The position numbers and the translations under genes are program-made. The notes beneath the pieces are model-generated. The model saw only the letters and a program-made list of their open reading frames with translations, was not told the origin of the DNA and did not search any database. A stretch of DNA of 64,000 nt from Parapedobacter soli (GTDB taxonomy: Bacteria > Bacteroidota > Bacteroidia > Sphingobacteriales > Sphingobacteriaceae): assembly GCF_025460835.1 (NCBI RefSeq), contig NZ_JAMXAY010000016.1:26706-90705 (forward strand), given 5' to 3'. Below are positions 1 through 9,023 of the stretch, in pieces (the first letter of the stretch is position 1; each line of letters starts with the position of its first letter).

Positions 1-157
1 TGTCATTCTTCTCGACGCCCAATCTAAACGAGAGCACCTTGGCATCTCCGTCCGGGGCCTTCGGAGATGGGCCACCTTTGGAACACCCCATCATGAGCAA
101 TATTGAAAATCCGGCTAGATAAGACCATAAGTATTTTGAAATAGCTGCGTTAGTCAT
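1..157 (-). CDS. Lipoprotein of the fructan locus, N-terminal part (cut by window edge)
   Basis: Fifty-two codons are visible, starting at ATG 157-155 and running off the left edge without a stop. The N-terminus is a hydrophobic signal ending in a lipobox (LMMGC, Cys25), followed by a Gly/Pro/Ser-rich linker and then a stretch (VLSFRLGVEKND) that looks like the start of a beta-sandwich domain. The start overlaps the end of the upstream GH32 gene by 8 bases (ATGACTAA), which suggests translational coupling and shared regulation. By position it should be another outer-surface protein of the locus, either a second glycan-binding protein or an enzyme. The function cannot be decided from 52 residues. 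Confidence 0.75.
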   Translation of the reverse strand, partial: MTNAAISKYLWSYLAGFSILLMMGCSKGGPSPKAPDGDAKVLSFRLGVEKND

Positions 158-1733
158 AACTAATAGTTTTATGAATAGAAGATAACTCCAGATGCTGGAC
201 AAGCGCACCTGTACCATTTCCGGCAATTTCCATATCGGTAAAGTTATACCTCGGAAAAATCAAAGCAGTCATTACCTTTTCACCATTATTGATAAACACT
301 TCGATGGAAGATTGGTCCAGAAGTATCTCTATCGGAAGAACGTTTCCCCCGAACGGAAATTCGCAACGTATTTGTTTGCTGAAGAGGCGATGAAAACTGG
401 CACTTCCGGATTGACTTCTGTCCAGTACAAATGTTGCATTGCTCTTTTCGTACGTTAGTCGGACGACTTCCCTTTTATTTCGGATGCTAAAATCGAAAGC
501 CGAGTGATGCGTCAAGTCAATGTCGGCACGAATGCGGAAGCTGCCGCTTTCGATGATCGGACTACTTTTCAGCAACACAGACGGGGATGAATCTTTATAA
601 GTCTCCGTACTGCCCATTATTTGGTCAAGTTCGTCCACGGGTTCGAAAGTAAGAAAATAACCATTGCCATGACCTGTTCTTTTCTTCAATCCGACTTGCC
701 TGGGAGCAGTCATTGCCCCTCTCCAGTCCGTGGCAGGAATTAATCCGGCATAATGCCAGTTATTCATCCACGCAATAAAAATTCGCCTGCCATCCGCTTT
801 GGGTATATCTGACCAAGTTATTCCAGCGTAATTATCGATGCCATAATCCACCCAGAGCACCTCCTGATTCTCGTGTGTAAATTTTCTCCCGTCGAAACGC
901 CCCACAAAGTATTGCGTTGCACTTCCGCCGTTTATACCGCTGTATTCCGACTCGCCACCGACACTAACAATCATGATCCATTTCTCCGTGCCATCATCTG
1001 CTTTTAAGGGGAAAAAATCCGGACACTCCCATACGCCGTTGGTATAACCAATGCGTGGACCGAAGTCGCTTTCCCACTTCCATTCTATTAAATTGATGGA
1101 AGAATAGATTTGGATTCGATCACCCGCGGCTACTACTTGGATCCATTTTTGCGTAGCTTCGTGGAAAATCACTTTCGGATCCCTGAAATCTCCGGTCTTC
1201 GACAAAATCGGATTATGTTCATACTTCACCCATGTCCGGCCCTTGTCGTTACTATAGGCGAGGCTTTGGGTTTGCAGATTGCCTGCGTTCGTGAACATGG
1301 CAACAAGCACATTTTCCTCACCGACCTGAAAACCGCTGGAATTGCTCCAATCGACTACCGCACTTCCGGTAAATATCGTACCCAACTGATCGGGCGCCAG
1401 TTTTATCCCCTGGTCTTTCCAGTGGAAGAGTTCCGTGCTTATCGCGTGCCTCCAATGCATAGGCCCCCACACGACGTCGTTAGGGTTATGCTGGTAAAAA
1501 ATATGGTATTCACCTTTATAATATACCATGCCCGCCGGGTCATTCATCCACGCCGTAGGCGGTGTCAAATGATAAAAAGGACGAGTTGCCCGGCGTTGGA
1601 GTTCCTCGGACTCTTTCTTGTCCGGCCCCGCTGGGTCAGATTTACAAGCACCCAACAATAACACCATGATTAGCGTCCCAAACACCGATCGCCACCCTGA
1701 TCGCTTCACCATACCTGTTTTCATAATCATCAT
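150..1733 (-). CDS. GH32 family fructan hydrolase (levanase/inulinase/invertase-like), lipoprotein
   Basis: This is a 527-residue glycoside hydrolase family 32 enzyme predicted to cleave beta-fructosidic bonds in levan or inulin-type fructans. Signals in the sequence are a lipobox ending at Cys30 (LLGAC), the nucleophile motif WMNDPAG at 62-68 (Asp65), the RDP motif at 184-186, and the acid/base motif WECPDFF with Glu236. A five-bladed propeller would span about 52-370 and the C-terminal beta-sandwich about 390-520. The lipid anchor places it on the outer membrane, possibly at the cell surface. Length is normal for the family. Several in-frame ATGs lie within the first 8 codons; the first is used here. 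A perfect hairpin lies just upstream of the start. Endo versus exo action, and levan versus inulin, cannot be told from sequence alone. Confidence 0.95.
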   Translation of the reverse strand: MMIMKTGMVKRSGWRSVFGTLIMVLLLGACKSDPAGPDKKESEELQRRATRPFYHLTPPTAWMNDPAGMVYYKGEYHIFYQHNPNDVVWGPMHWRHAISTELFHWKDQGIKLAPDQLGTIFTGSAVVDWSNSSGFQVGEENVLVAMFTNAGNLQTQSLAYSNDKGRTWVKYEHNPILSKTGDFRDPKVIFHEATQKWIQVVAAGDRIQIYSSINLIEWKWESDFGPRIGYTNGVWECPDFFPLKADDGTEKWIMIVSVGGESEYSGINGGSATQYFVGRFDGRKFTHENQEVLWVDYGIDNYAGITWSDIPKADGRRIFIAWMNNWHYAGLIPATDWRGAMTAPRQVGLKKRTGHGNGYFLTFEPVDELDQIMGSTETYKDSSPSVLLKSSPIIESGSFRIRADIDLTHHSAFDFSIRNKREVVRLTYEKSNATFVLDRSQSGSASFHRLFSKQIRCEFPFGGNVLPIEILLDQSSIEVFINNGEKVMTALIFPRYNFTDMEIAGNGTGALVQHLELSSIHKTISYD

Positions 1734-1740
1734 TTAATTG

Positions 1741-1763
1741 GGGCATTTGAAAGCCAAATGCCC
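1741..1763 (-). other. Intercistronic hairpin between the binding lipoprotein gene and the GH32 gene
   Basis: A perfect 9-bp inverted repeat with a 5-base loop (GGGCATTTG/CAAATGCCC) lies in the 38-base gap between two genes of the fructan operon. It ends only 7 bases before the GH32 start codon and has no U-tract after it on the transcribed strand. It is therefore more likely an mRNA-processing, stability or translation-control element than a full terminator. Confidence 0.6.
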
Positions 1764-1771
1764 AAAAACCG

Positions 1772-3190
1772 CTAATTGGTTAATAAATACCGAATGGCGT
1801 TCTTTGTAAACCGTTCAACATTCGATTGGTATAGGTTTACGCCTTCAGGACTCAAATTTCCTTTTGCTTCCCTATTGAACTCAAAAGCCCCCAAGCCCTG
1901 AGCGATGGCTCTCCCTTGGAATAGGTCAGTTGGCAGCAGTTCCATTACACCTGCCATATAAAAATCACGGTTCCCTGCCCAGACTCCCAACCATTCAACC
2001 TGGTTCGCTTGCTGGAAAGCGTTATAGGCACCTGCATTCCCATAGTCATACCCATGAAACGGTGCTATTTCTATAATGACATGGTTATGGTCCTCTGCCC
2101 AACCCGGAGAAATGAGCGGTATCCATTTGTCACCGTTGGGTTGGATTACAACCGACAGCCCCTCATATACGGGGTGGGTGCTTTTATCGTGGGGTTGCAG
2201 ATTTCCGCCCACGGTTACCCCTACATACCACGTGTCGTTCAGGTCAAAGCCCCCTCCTGTTCCCACGGCCTTTGCGTAGTTATTGGTTATGCGACCCATT
2301 GGCCAAAGGTAACCAACGGCATGCGTATTTAACAGGAGGTTACCTCCGTTTTTATAATAGGAGGTAATAGCGTTCAAAACAAGCGGGTCTATCGCAATCC
2401 CGGGCAGATGTCCATACGCATCATGATACCACCACAACAGGCGATATGAACTCAGGTTCTCCTCACCGTTTTTGATTTCATCGAAACTGATGTATCGTGC
2501 ATTCTCATAGTTTTCGAACAGCCATTTAGCGGCAGCCTTTTCATCGTCGTCGGTTATCGAAAGGGAGTCCGCATAGGTACCTAAAAAGCCAATGAGCGTT
2601 TCCTGTATTTTAACGATTACCGAGTATGTCCGAGAAGCGCCTTGGTTGGTGATTTTAAGGCTTACCGGCGCGGAGAAATCGAGCGCCGGACTTATTTCCG
2701 GTGAAATCGAAGCGCCCGCCGGGAGTTCAACATTGATTGACAAACCGGTTATATCCGTTCCGTCGGGAAGTACGACCGTCACGGTGCGTTCGGCGTCATT
2801 TACGATACCTCTTACCCCGTTAACGTAAAAAGCGTTAAAGGAAACATCAATATAAGATACCTGGATGGTATATTCACTGTACAAATCCCCGTTGATAACC
2901 TTTACGGACACTGGGTTTGAAAAATCATAACCTGCCGTGATATCAGGCAACAATACCGCCCCGGCATCTAAACTGACGGCCGGGTAAAGGTTTGTTAAAT
3001 CGGTACCTTCGGGTACTTCCACAACAATGACCTTATCCCCCTCGTTGATCCGTCCTTCCCGGTCAGCTATCGAGAGACCGTGAATGGTAACATCTGCATT
3101 GATCTGCAGCCCAACTTCATGTCGTTCGCAGGAATAGTGAAGCAACAACAAAGTGATAAAAAGAGGAAATATGTTCTTGAAACTTTTCAT
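1772..3190 (-). CDS. Surface glycan-binding lipoprotein, DUF4960 type (fructan locus)
   Basis: A 472-residue protein that follows SusD and precedes GH32, the place where surface glycan-binding proteins sit. The ATG at 3190 is chosen because it gives a clean signal peptide and lipobox (LLLHYSC) and avoids overlap with SusD; an upstream start at 3217 is possible. Two repeated beta-sandwich domains follow (about 30-115 and 118-200), each ending in a Y-T/S-V-I-V-type strand as in DUF5018-like modules. The C-terminal part, about 205-472, contains a flavodoxin-like 'WWYHDAYGHLPG ... GGNLLLNTHAVGYLWPMGR' segment that I recognise as DUF4960. The levan-binding protein of the B. thetaiotaomicron fructan locus (BT1761) is thought to be of this type. 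Inferred role: capture fructan at the surface for SusCD. Recognition of the family is from memory. Confidence 0.8.
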   Translation of the reverse strand: MKSFKNIFPLFITLLLLHYSCERHEVGLQINADVTIHGLSIADREGRINEGDKVIVVEVPEGTDLTNLYPAVSLDAGAVLLPDITAGYDFSNPVSVKVINGDLYSEYTIQVSYIDVSFNAFYVNGVRGIVNDAERTVTVVLPDGTDITGLSINVELPAGASISPEISPALDFSAPVSLKITNQGASRTYSVIVKIQETLIGFLGTYADSLSITDDDEKAAAKWLFENYENARYISFDEIKNGEENLSSYRLLWWYHDAYGHLPGIAIDPLVLNAITSYYKNGGNLLLNTHAVGYLWPMGRITNNYAKAVGTGGGFDLNDTWYVGVTVGGNLQPHDKSTHPVYEGLSVVIQPNGDKWIPLISPGWAEDHNHVIIEIAPFHGYDYGNAGAYNAFQQANQVEWLGVWAGNRDFYMAGVMELLPTDLFQGRAIAQGLGAFEFNREAKGNLSPEGVNLYQSNVERFTKNAIRYLLTN

Positions 3191-3210
3191 ATTTTTTCGT
3201 TTTCGGTTTA

Positions 3211-4920
3211 TTACCAACCCGTATTTTGTTTATAAAGGTTTTTACTCCAGTTCATCTGTTGCTGGGGAATAGGAAGATACTCATCCTTACTTTTCTGGAA
3301 TCTCGCTTCCCTCAAATACTCCCGCTTGCCTTTCTCTACCTCGAAATATGCATTGAGATATTCAGCGGCCACCCCCCATCTTACCAAATCAAAGAATCGG
3401 TGTCCCTCCATTGCCAACTCTAACCGACGTTCCATACGAAGAGCTTGTCTTGCGAAATCCTGCGTCCACACCCCGGCATCGTAACCGGAAACATGGTAAT
3501 TGCCAATCAGGGATCCCGACGGCTGCGTAAGCCTTGCCGTACTTTGCGCAGCTCTGTTACGAATTTGATTGATGATCGGCCGTGCTTCCTGATGCCGTCC
3601 CAATTCAATTAACGCTTCTGCCTTCCACAAGAGCACATCCGCATATCGGATAAGAATGGTGTTTTTGGAACTCGACATAAACGGTGGAAGCTTTACGAAA
3701 CAATCACAATCAGGAGACACATTTTCCTTCAGTGAAGAGAAATATCCGTAAATATTGGGCGCCCGGGTCCAGTTGTTCTGATAAATATATTTATGGTCGT
3801 ATTTCCATGGGGTACCCGGAAACGCCACCGTATGGTTTAGGCGAGGATCTATATACCTGCTTCGCAACTCCTGCACGTTCGTCAAATCATTGTTATTGAG
3901 TGCATTGAGCAACGGCAGTCCCGCTGCATCGGTTTGGAAAGCATTGACCAGATTTTGCGATGGAATGTGGAACCAACAGCATCCGAATTCAGGGTTCATC
4001 GGGTTGTTCAGCATAGCAGAGAAGTCAACCTTTCCTCCTTGGGGAGAATTATCGTCCCTTGACCGCTGTATCTCGAATACCGATTCCGGCCCATTCTCAT
4101 ACTCCCATAAAAACGGTTCGGCAAAGTCATCGGCTAAGGCATACTTCTTAGACGCAATCACATCGTCAACCAGTTGAACCACTTCGTTCAATCTATTTTG
4201 ATTAATATGGACGACCCGGTGTTGATCGTCTTGCTCGTAGGCTTGGTATAAGCGCACTTTGGCTAAATAGGCTTTCGCTTGGACTTTGTTTGCCCGCCCC
4301 ACCTGAAGCTGTGTTTCCGGAAGGTGTGCCGCGGCAAACTGGAAATCTTCAGCAATCGCATTCCAGAGTTCGTCGTTTGGCATGTCGTTACTGATTCCGT
4401 TAATGTCTTCAACAGTTGCTGTTTCGTCAAAGTAGGGAATATGTTTGAACAAAATTTTCAGGTCAAAGAAAAAGTGTCCCCTGAGAAACCTCAACTCGGC
4501 TTGCCTGATCTGCTTAAGCGGAAATTCAGCCTCCCTCATGGCATTAAGCCGCCTCAGCGCATTATTTACCCGAGATATGGCCACGTATTGCACAAACCAT
4601 TTCCTATCCGCTAACCCGTTGGCTGGCAGGTTATAAACAAACGTCTCAAAAAAATGGAAATCACCTATATCTGATGGCCCGGCACCTCCTTTATACGCGT
4701 CGCCGCTTCTCAGATCCCCGTACGGCCATAGCGCGTTTGGCACGGTATAATGGTCGTTGCCGAGACTTGAATAGGCCGCTATGATGAGTTTTTCAACATT
4801 TTCGGGTGTGTTTAGCTGTGCATCGGAAATGGTACCAAGAGGCGGCAAATCCAAGAAATTACTGTTGCAGGACATTTGCAGCATCGCCGCGGTTAATATG
4901 ACATATGCTATTTTTTTCAT
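3211..4920 (-). CDS. SusD-like outer-membrane glycan-binding lipoprotein (fructan locus)
   Basis: A 569-residue SusD/RagB family protein that caps a SusC porin and binds oligosaccharide. The N-terminus is a lipoprotein signal ending MLQMSC with Cys18, followed by the usual 'NFLDLPP' start. TPR-like helices occupy the N-terminal half. The C-terminus carries the typical 'RRLELAMEGHRFFDLVRWG' helix and the 'DEYLPIPQQQM' segment near the end. The gene starts 12 bases after the SusC stop, so the two are co-translated. Specificity for fructan is inferred from the GH32, fructokinase and sensor kinase in the same locus. Confidence 0.95.
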   Translation of the reverse strand: MKKIAYVILTAAMLQMSCNSNFLDLPPLGTISDAQLNTPENVEKLIIAAYSSLGNDHYTVPNALWPYGDLRSGDAYKGGAGPSDIGDFHFFETFVYNLPANGLADRKWFVQYVAISRVNNALRRLNAMREAEFPLKQIRQAELRFLRGHFFFDLKILFKHIPYFDETATVEDINGISNDMPNDELWNAIAEDFQFAAAHLPETQLQVGRANKVQAKAYLAKVRLYQAYEQDDQHRVVHINQNRLNEVVQLVDDVIASKKYALADDFAEPFLWEYENGPESVFEIQRSRDDNSPQGGKVDFSAMLNNPMNPEFGCCWFHIPSQNLVNAFQTDAAGLPLLNALNNNDLTNVQELRSRYIDPRLNHTVAFPGTPWKYDHKYIYQNNWTRAPNIYGYFSSLKENVSPDCDCFVKLPPFMSSSKNTILIRYADVLLWKAEALIELGRHQEARPIINQIRNRAAQSTARLTQPSGSLIGNYHVSGYDAGVWTQDFARQALRMERRLELAMEGHRFFDLVRWGVAAEYLNAYFEVEKGKREYLREARFQKSKDEYLPIPQQQMNWSKNLYKQNTGW

Positions 4921-4932
4921 TTTGTCTGTTAT

Positions 4933-7900
4933 TTAGAGTGAAACACTGACCCCTACTGTATACATGGAAGGGATCGGATAACCATTGCCCGGATTTTCCG
5001 GGTCCGGGCCAGTAAACCGCTTGTTTTTTAATGTCCAGAGATTCTGGCCCTGCAAAAAAACGCGGAGATTCCGAATCGAGTGCTTATTCAATACCGTCGG
5101 CGGAAAGGAATAGCTCAATTGAATATTCCGCAATTTAACGTACGATCCGTTTTCCATAAAATAGGTCGACGTCCTCGCCTCAAAGTTGTTATCCGCCAAT
5201 GAAAGCGCAGGAATGGTCGACGTCGGGTTGGCAGGTGACCAAGCGTCCAACGTCCTCCTACCGTAATTTGTGCCTTGTACCAACATAAAATCCGTATATA
5301 TCTTTGTATCGTTGAAAACGTCAATTCCGGTAATACCTTGTACAAACAGTTGTAGATTAAACTGCTTCCAGGTTATGTTGGCATTCAATCCATAGGATAG
5401 TTTTGGGTCTCGGAGCCCGATCCAATCCCGGTCATCGTCATCAATTATCCCGTCTCCATTCACGTCAACATACCGAATCCGGCCTAGTCCCTTTCCTGGT
5501 TGATCGGCGTGCGCAAGGACTTCTTCGCCGCTTGTGAAGAGTCCGTCGTGTACATAGCCGAATAAGGAATTGATGGATCTACCCAGGATATTCTTGTCTT
5601 TCCCATTCCCTCCGTAAGCATTGACTACTGCGTCAGGCAAATGAACAACTTTGTTCCGATAGTTAAACGCGTTTGCAGAGATGTCAACTTTCAGGTCACC
5701 AACGGTTTCCATAAAGCCCAACGCTACCTCGACACCCTTATTTTCGATCGATGCGCCATTTACCCAGCGGCTGCCCCCCTCACCTATAGCACCCAGGTAA
5801 GGGGGCCGTATCAGGATGTCGTCCGTTTGCTTGATGAAATAGTCCACCGATCCATACAACTTATCGTCTGCCAATGAAAAATCCAGTCCGAAGTTGGCTT
5901 GTGTGGTGGTTTCCCACCTTAGATCCGGGTTTGCCTGTTGCGTCAGCCGGAAACCGGAAAGCAGTTCCCCACGATCGGCACCCTCAATGTCATACGCCGT
6001 TCCCGCATCGGGATCCCAGGTGGCATTGGTGGCATATTGTGCGATGTACAAATTGTAGACGGCTGTATTTGAAATTTCTTGGTTGCCATTTTGACCCCAA
6101 CCGACCCTTATCTTCAGATCCGAAATGAAATCCACGTTGCTTAGGAAGCTTTCCTCTGACAAGCGCCAACCGGCTGAAACGGCCGGAAAATTGCCGTAGC
6201 GATTGTTCTGGCCAAACCGTGAAGAACCGTCTCGCCTCATCGTAAGGGAAAGAAGATAACGATCGTCGTAGATGTAGTTCAGTTTGCTGAAAAACGACTG
6301 CAACGCATGGTGCGACCCAGAACCCCCGGTTACAGGAAGTTCAGTGGCCGCGTTTAAAAAGGCATAGTCGATGGTTTCGATGGCCAAGCCGCGTTGCGAT
6401 GCAGAAAATTGCTCCCCATTGTATTTAATCTGTTCAACTCCCCCTAAAAAACTAAACTGATGGCTGTTTATTGAGAAATCATAGGTCAGTGTGTTTTGGA
6501 AAACCCAGCTGCCGTCAAACCATGCCCCGTTGGTCACCCGATTATTAGGTTCACTTAAGAACCCAGATCGGTAGCTCTTTTGCAAATGCCTGCTGTAGTG
6601 CAAACCATAGTCGATTCCTAGGCTACTCCGCAGCGTTAGCCCGGCGATGGGTTCTGCTTCTACATAAAAATTACCAAACGGCCGTATATACGTGCTTTTA
6701 TTCTGTTTATTATCAGCTATCAAACGGACCGGATTATGTCTATCCGACATTCCGGGTGCAGGTCCGCCCCAGCCACCATCAACGGTGTGAACTGGAACAA
6801 TTGGTTGCTGTACCAATGCCAGAAACATGATATCGTTGGAGGGTATGGCCACTTCACTTTGCTTCGAAAGCTGAAAATTTTCCCCAATCCGAAACCTGTT
6901 GCCTAAAAACCGGTATTCCGAGTTCAACCGTAGGTTAGTCCGCACTACCCTTGATTCTTTTATAATTCCTCGGTTGTCCATATGCCCCAACGACACCAAA
7001 AAATCACCCCTTTCATTCCCGTTGGACACCGTCATGTTATACGATTGCAGAAAAGAAGGCTTGCTTACCTCGTCAAACCAATTTGTATTGCTCGGCCGCA
7101 TCGTCCTCTGAGGGTCTATGAACTCAGCGAACAAAACGCGATTTAGTACCGGGTTTCCTTCGTTGTCGGTACCGGTATCAAATAGATAAAGCGGGTTTGC
7201 CGGCGAAATCCCGTCATTTACGGCAGCCCTCCAGGCGACCTGTGCGCGCTCTTCGGTGTTTAGCATGTCTAAGTGGTGCGCGTAGTGCTGCAAGGTGGAT
7301 GCGGCATCGAAATCTACCTGCACACGATTGGTCTTAGCCCGCTTCGTGGTAATGATAATCACGCCATTGGCCGCCCGTGACCCATATATACTGGCGGAGG
7401 ATGCGTCTTTCAGTACCTGGATAGACGCGATCTCATTGGGATTTAATTCGTGCATTCCCTTTTTCGTGGGAACGCCGTCAATCACATAGAGGGGGTCGTT
7501 GTTATTGAGGGTGCCTATCCCTCGTATCCGGATAGTTGCAGGCGAACCGGGATGGCCGTTGGTTGTGATAAAAACACCGGGAATCCGTCCTTGCAGATTT
7601 TTCATGATATTTCCGGGAGGCAGGTCTTCGACCGCTTCAACATCTACCACCGATACGGCACCGGTCAAATCTTTCTTCTTCTCTTTCTGGTATCCCGTTA
7701 CCACCACCTCGTTCAAATGAAGGGTTTCTTCCAGCTGGACTACGATGGGCTGGATACTTATTATGGTAACCAGCTTCGTTTCAGCACCCACAAAAGAGAA
7801 CCTTAGGGTTTGTCCAACTGTAGCTTTAATAGAAAATGCCCCATTGGCATCTGTCGTGGTGGCTAGGTTGGCTTCAACGAGCGCCACCGTCACACCATCC

Positions 7901-8010
7901 AGGGGAGTCCCCTCCGTATCGGTCACTTTGCCGCTGAAAAGCGGATCTTGGGCAAATAGGGTACTAACCAGTATCCCTATGCAACATATCGTCAGTGCTC
8001 CTTTTCTCAT
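4933..8010 (-). CDS. SusC-like TonB-dependent transporter (fructan locus)
   Basis: A 1025-residue outer-membrane receptor that imports oligosaccharides with energy from TonB. Order of parts: signal peptide (1-20), carboxypeptidase-regulatory-like domain (about 24-105), plug with the SusC signature around 'DPLYVIDGVP ... IQVLKDASSASIYGSRAANGVI' (about 110-225), then a 22-strand barrel ending in the aromatic-poor 'TVGVSVSL'. Unlike the SusC at 37479-40739 it has no N-terminal STN domain. That fits control by the neighbouring hybrid kinase rather than by a FecR/sigma relay. The 64-base gap to the fructokinase gene shows no clear promoter, so it probably belongs to the operon that starts with the transporter. 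Confidence 0.95.
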   Translation of the reverse strand: MRKGALTICCIGILVSTLFAQDPLFSGKVTDTEGTPLDGVTVALVEANLATTTDANGAFSIKATVGQTLRFSFVGAETKLVTIISIQPIVVQLEETLHLNEVVVTGYQKEKKKDLTGAVSVVDVEAVEDLPPGNIMKNLQGRIPGVFITTNGHPGSPATIRIRGIGTLNNNDPLYVIDGVPTKKGMHELNPNEIASIQVLKDASSASIYGSRAANGVIIITTKRAKTNRVQVDFDAASTLQHYAHHLDMLNTEERAQVAWRAAVNDGISPANPLYLFDTGTDNEGNPVLNRVLFAEFIDPQRTMRPSNTNWFDEVSKPSFLQSYNMTVSNGNERGDFLVSLGHMDNRGIIKESRVVRTNLRLNSEYRFLGNRFRIGENFQLSKQSEVAIPSNDIMFLALVQQPIVPVHTVDGGWGGPAPGMSDRHNPVRLIADNKQNKSTYIRPFGNFYVEAEPIAGLTLRSSLGIDYGLHYSRHLQKSYRSGFLSEPNNRVTNGAWFDGSWVFQNTLTYDFSINSHQFSFLGGVEQIKYNGEQFSASQRGLAIETIDYAFLNAATELPVTGGSGSHHALQSFFSKLNYIYDDRYLLSLTMRRDGSSRFGQNNRYGNFPAVSAGWRLSEESFLSNVDFISDLKIRVGWGQNGNQEISNTAVYNLYIAQYATNATWDPDAGTAYDIEGADRGELLSGFRLTQQANPDLRWETTTQANFGLDFSLADDKLYGSVDYFIKQTDDILIRPPYLGAIGEGGSRWVNGASIENKGVEVALGFMETVGDLKVDISANAFNYRNKVVHLPDAVVNAYGGNGKDKNILGRSINSLFGYVHDGLFTSGEEVLAHADQPGKGLGRIRYVDVNGDGIIDDDDRDWIGLRDPKLSYGLNANITWKQFNLQLFVQGITGIDVFNDTKIYTDFMLVQGTNYGRRTLDAWSPANPTSTIPALSLADNNFEARTSTYFMENGSYVKLRNIQLSYSFPPTVLNKHSIRNLRVFLQGQNLWTLKNKRFTGPDPENPGNGYPIPSMYTVGVSVSL

Positions 8011-8074
8011 TTAATTGGTTTTTTGGTGAAACATTTATTTTATAATTGATAGTCCATATGATTTTTCGTTTCCA

Positions 8075-8989
8075 CTATGTCGCTTCGAATGACTTCTCCC
8101 ATATAAACCGGTCCAAATCCGCTCGCGAATAAGGTGGGCAAGCGCCAACTTGTGTGGCGACATAGGCACCAAGCCCCGTTGCGAAACCCAACATGTTTTC
8201 ACTGTTTTCTCCACGCAGCTTTTGTGCAAGAAAGCCGGCGAGGAACGAATCGCCGCTTCCCACCGTGTCTTTTACCAGCACCCGTATCCCCGAGCAATCA
8301 TGCCGTGCCTGCGGCGTATAATACGAAGCGCCCTGAGCACCTTTCGTGACGATGATTTCCTCCAGGCCGTATCGATCCTGCAATAGGCGGATACCCATGG
8401 ATTCATTACCCGGCCGATTAACCAACAAGCCCGACAGTTCGTGGAGTTCGTGGATGTTCAGTTTGACGGCATCCGCCTGGTGCAACAGGAGGTCGATGGT
8501 ATCCGGCGCATAGTGTGGTGCACGCAAGTTAACATCAAACAGCCGATACCGCGCCTTGTCCAGCAGTTGCAACAAGGTATCGCAACTGGTGGCATTGCGC
8601 GCTACCAAGCTACCATAGACCAATACATCGGCGTCTTCGATCAACCGGGCGAATCCATGTTCATACCGGATGAAATCCCAAGCCACGGGTGCCACGATGT
8701 CGTACGTAACCTCATCGTCAGCACCGATGTGGGCGAGCACCTTACTAGTTGGATACCGCTCGTCTGTCTGTATAAATTCCGTGGGCATGCCAATGTTGGC
8801 TAAAAAACCTTTCAATTCCTCCCCCTCGCGATCCATACCAATTCTGCTGATGATGGTGCTATGGATGCCGAGGCGGTTGAGGTGGTACGCCACGTTCATG
8901 GGGGCTCCACCGGGCTTTTTGCCTGTTGGGAGCATATCCCAGAGGACTTCACCAAAACATACTACCTTTTTGTTTCCCGTGTACACCAT
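8075..8989 (-). CDS. Fructokinase, PfkB family sugar kinase
   Basis: A 304-residue cytosolic carbohydrate kinase that would phosphorylate fructose to fructose 6-phosphate after uptake. The N-terminal 'FGEVLWD' and 'GGAPMNVA' (27-34) motifs are typical of bacterial fructokinases. The C-terminal PfkB signature 'DTVGSGDSFLAGF' begins at residue 241, with Asp247 the expected catalytic base. Length is as expected. The start at 8989 is supported by a strong ribosome binding site 5 bases upstream. It lies between the transporter and SusC genes of the fructan locus, matching the arrangement in Bacteroides fructan loci. Confidence 0.93.
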   Translation of the reverse strand: MVYTGNKKVVCFGEVLWDMLPTGKKPGGAPMNVAYHLNRLGIHSTIISRIGMDREGEELKGFLANIGMPTEFIQTDERYPTSKVLAHIGADDEVTYDIVAPVAWDFIRYEHGFARLIEDADVLVYGSLVARNATSCDTLLQLLDKARYRLFDVNLRAPHYAPDTIDLLLHQADAVKLNIHELHELSGLLVNRPGNESMGIRLLQDRYGLEEIIVTKGAQGASYYTPQARHDCSGIRVLVKDTVGSGDSFLAGFLAQKLRGENSENMLGFATGLGAYVATQVGACPPYSRADLDRFIWEKSFEAT

Positions 8990-8994
8990 TTTTG

Positions 8995-9000
8995 CTCCTT
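8995..9000 (-). promoter_or_regulatory. Strong Shine-Dalgarno site for the fructokinase gene
   Basis: On the transcribed strand AAGGAG lies 5 bases before the fructokinase ATG. Such a strong site is unusual in this window, where most starts have only A-rich leaders. It may give the kinase higher translation than its operon neighbours. Confidence 0.7.
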
Positions 9001-9023
9001 TACTTATAACTATTATTCACCCG

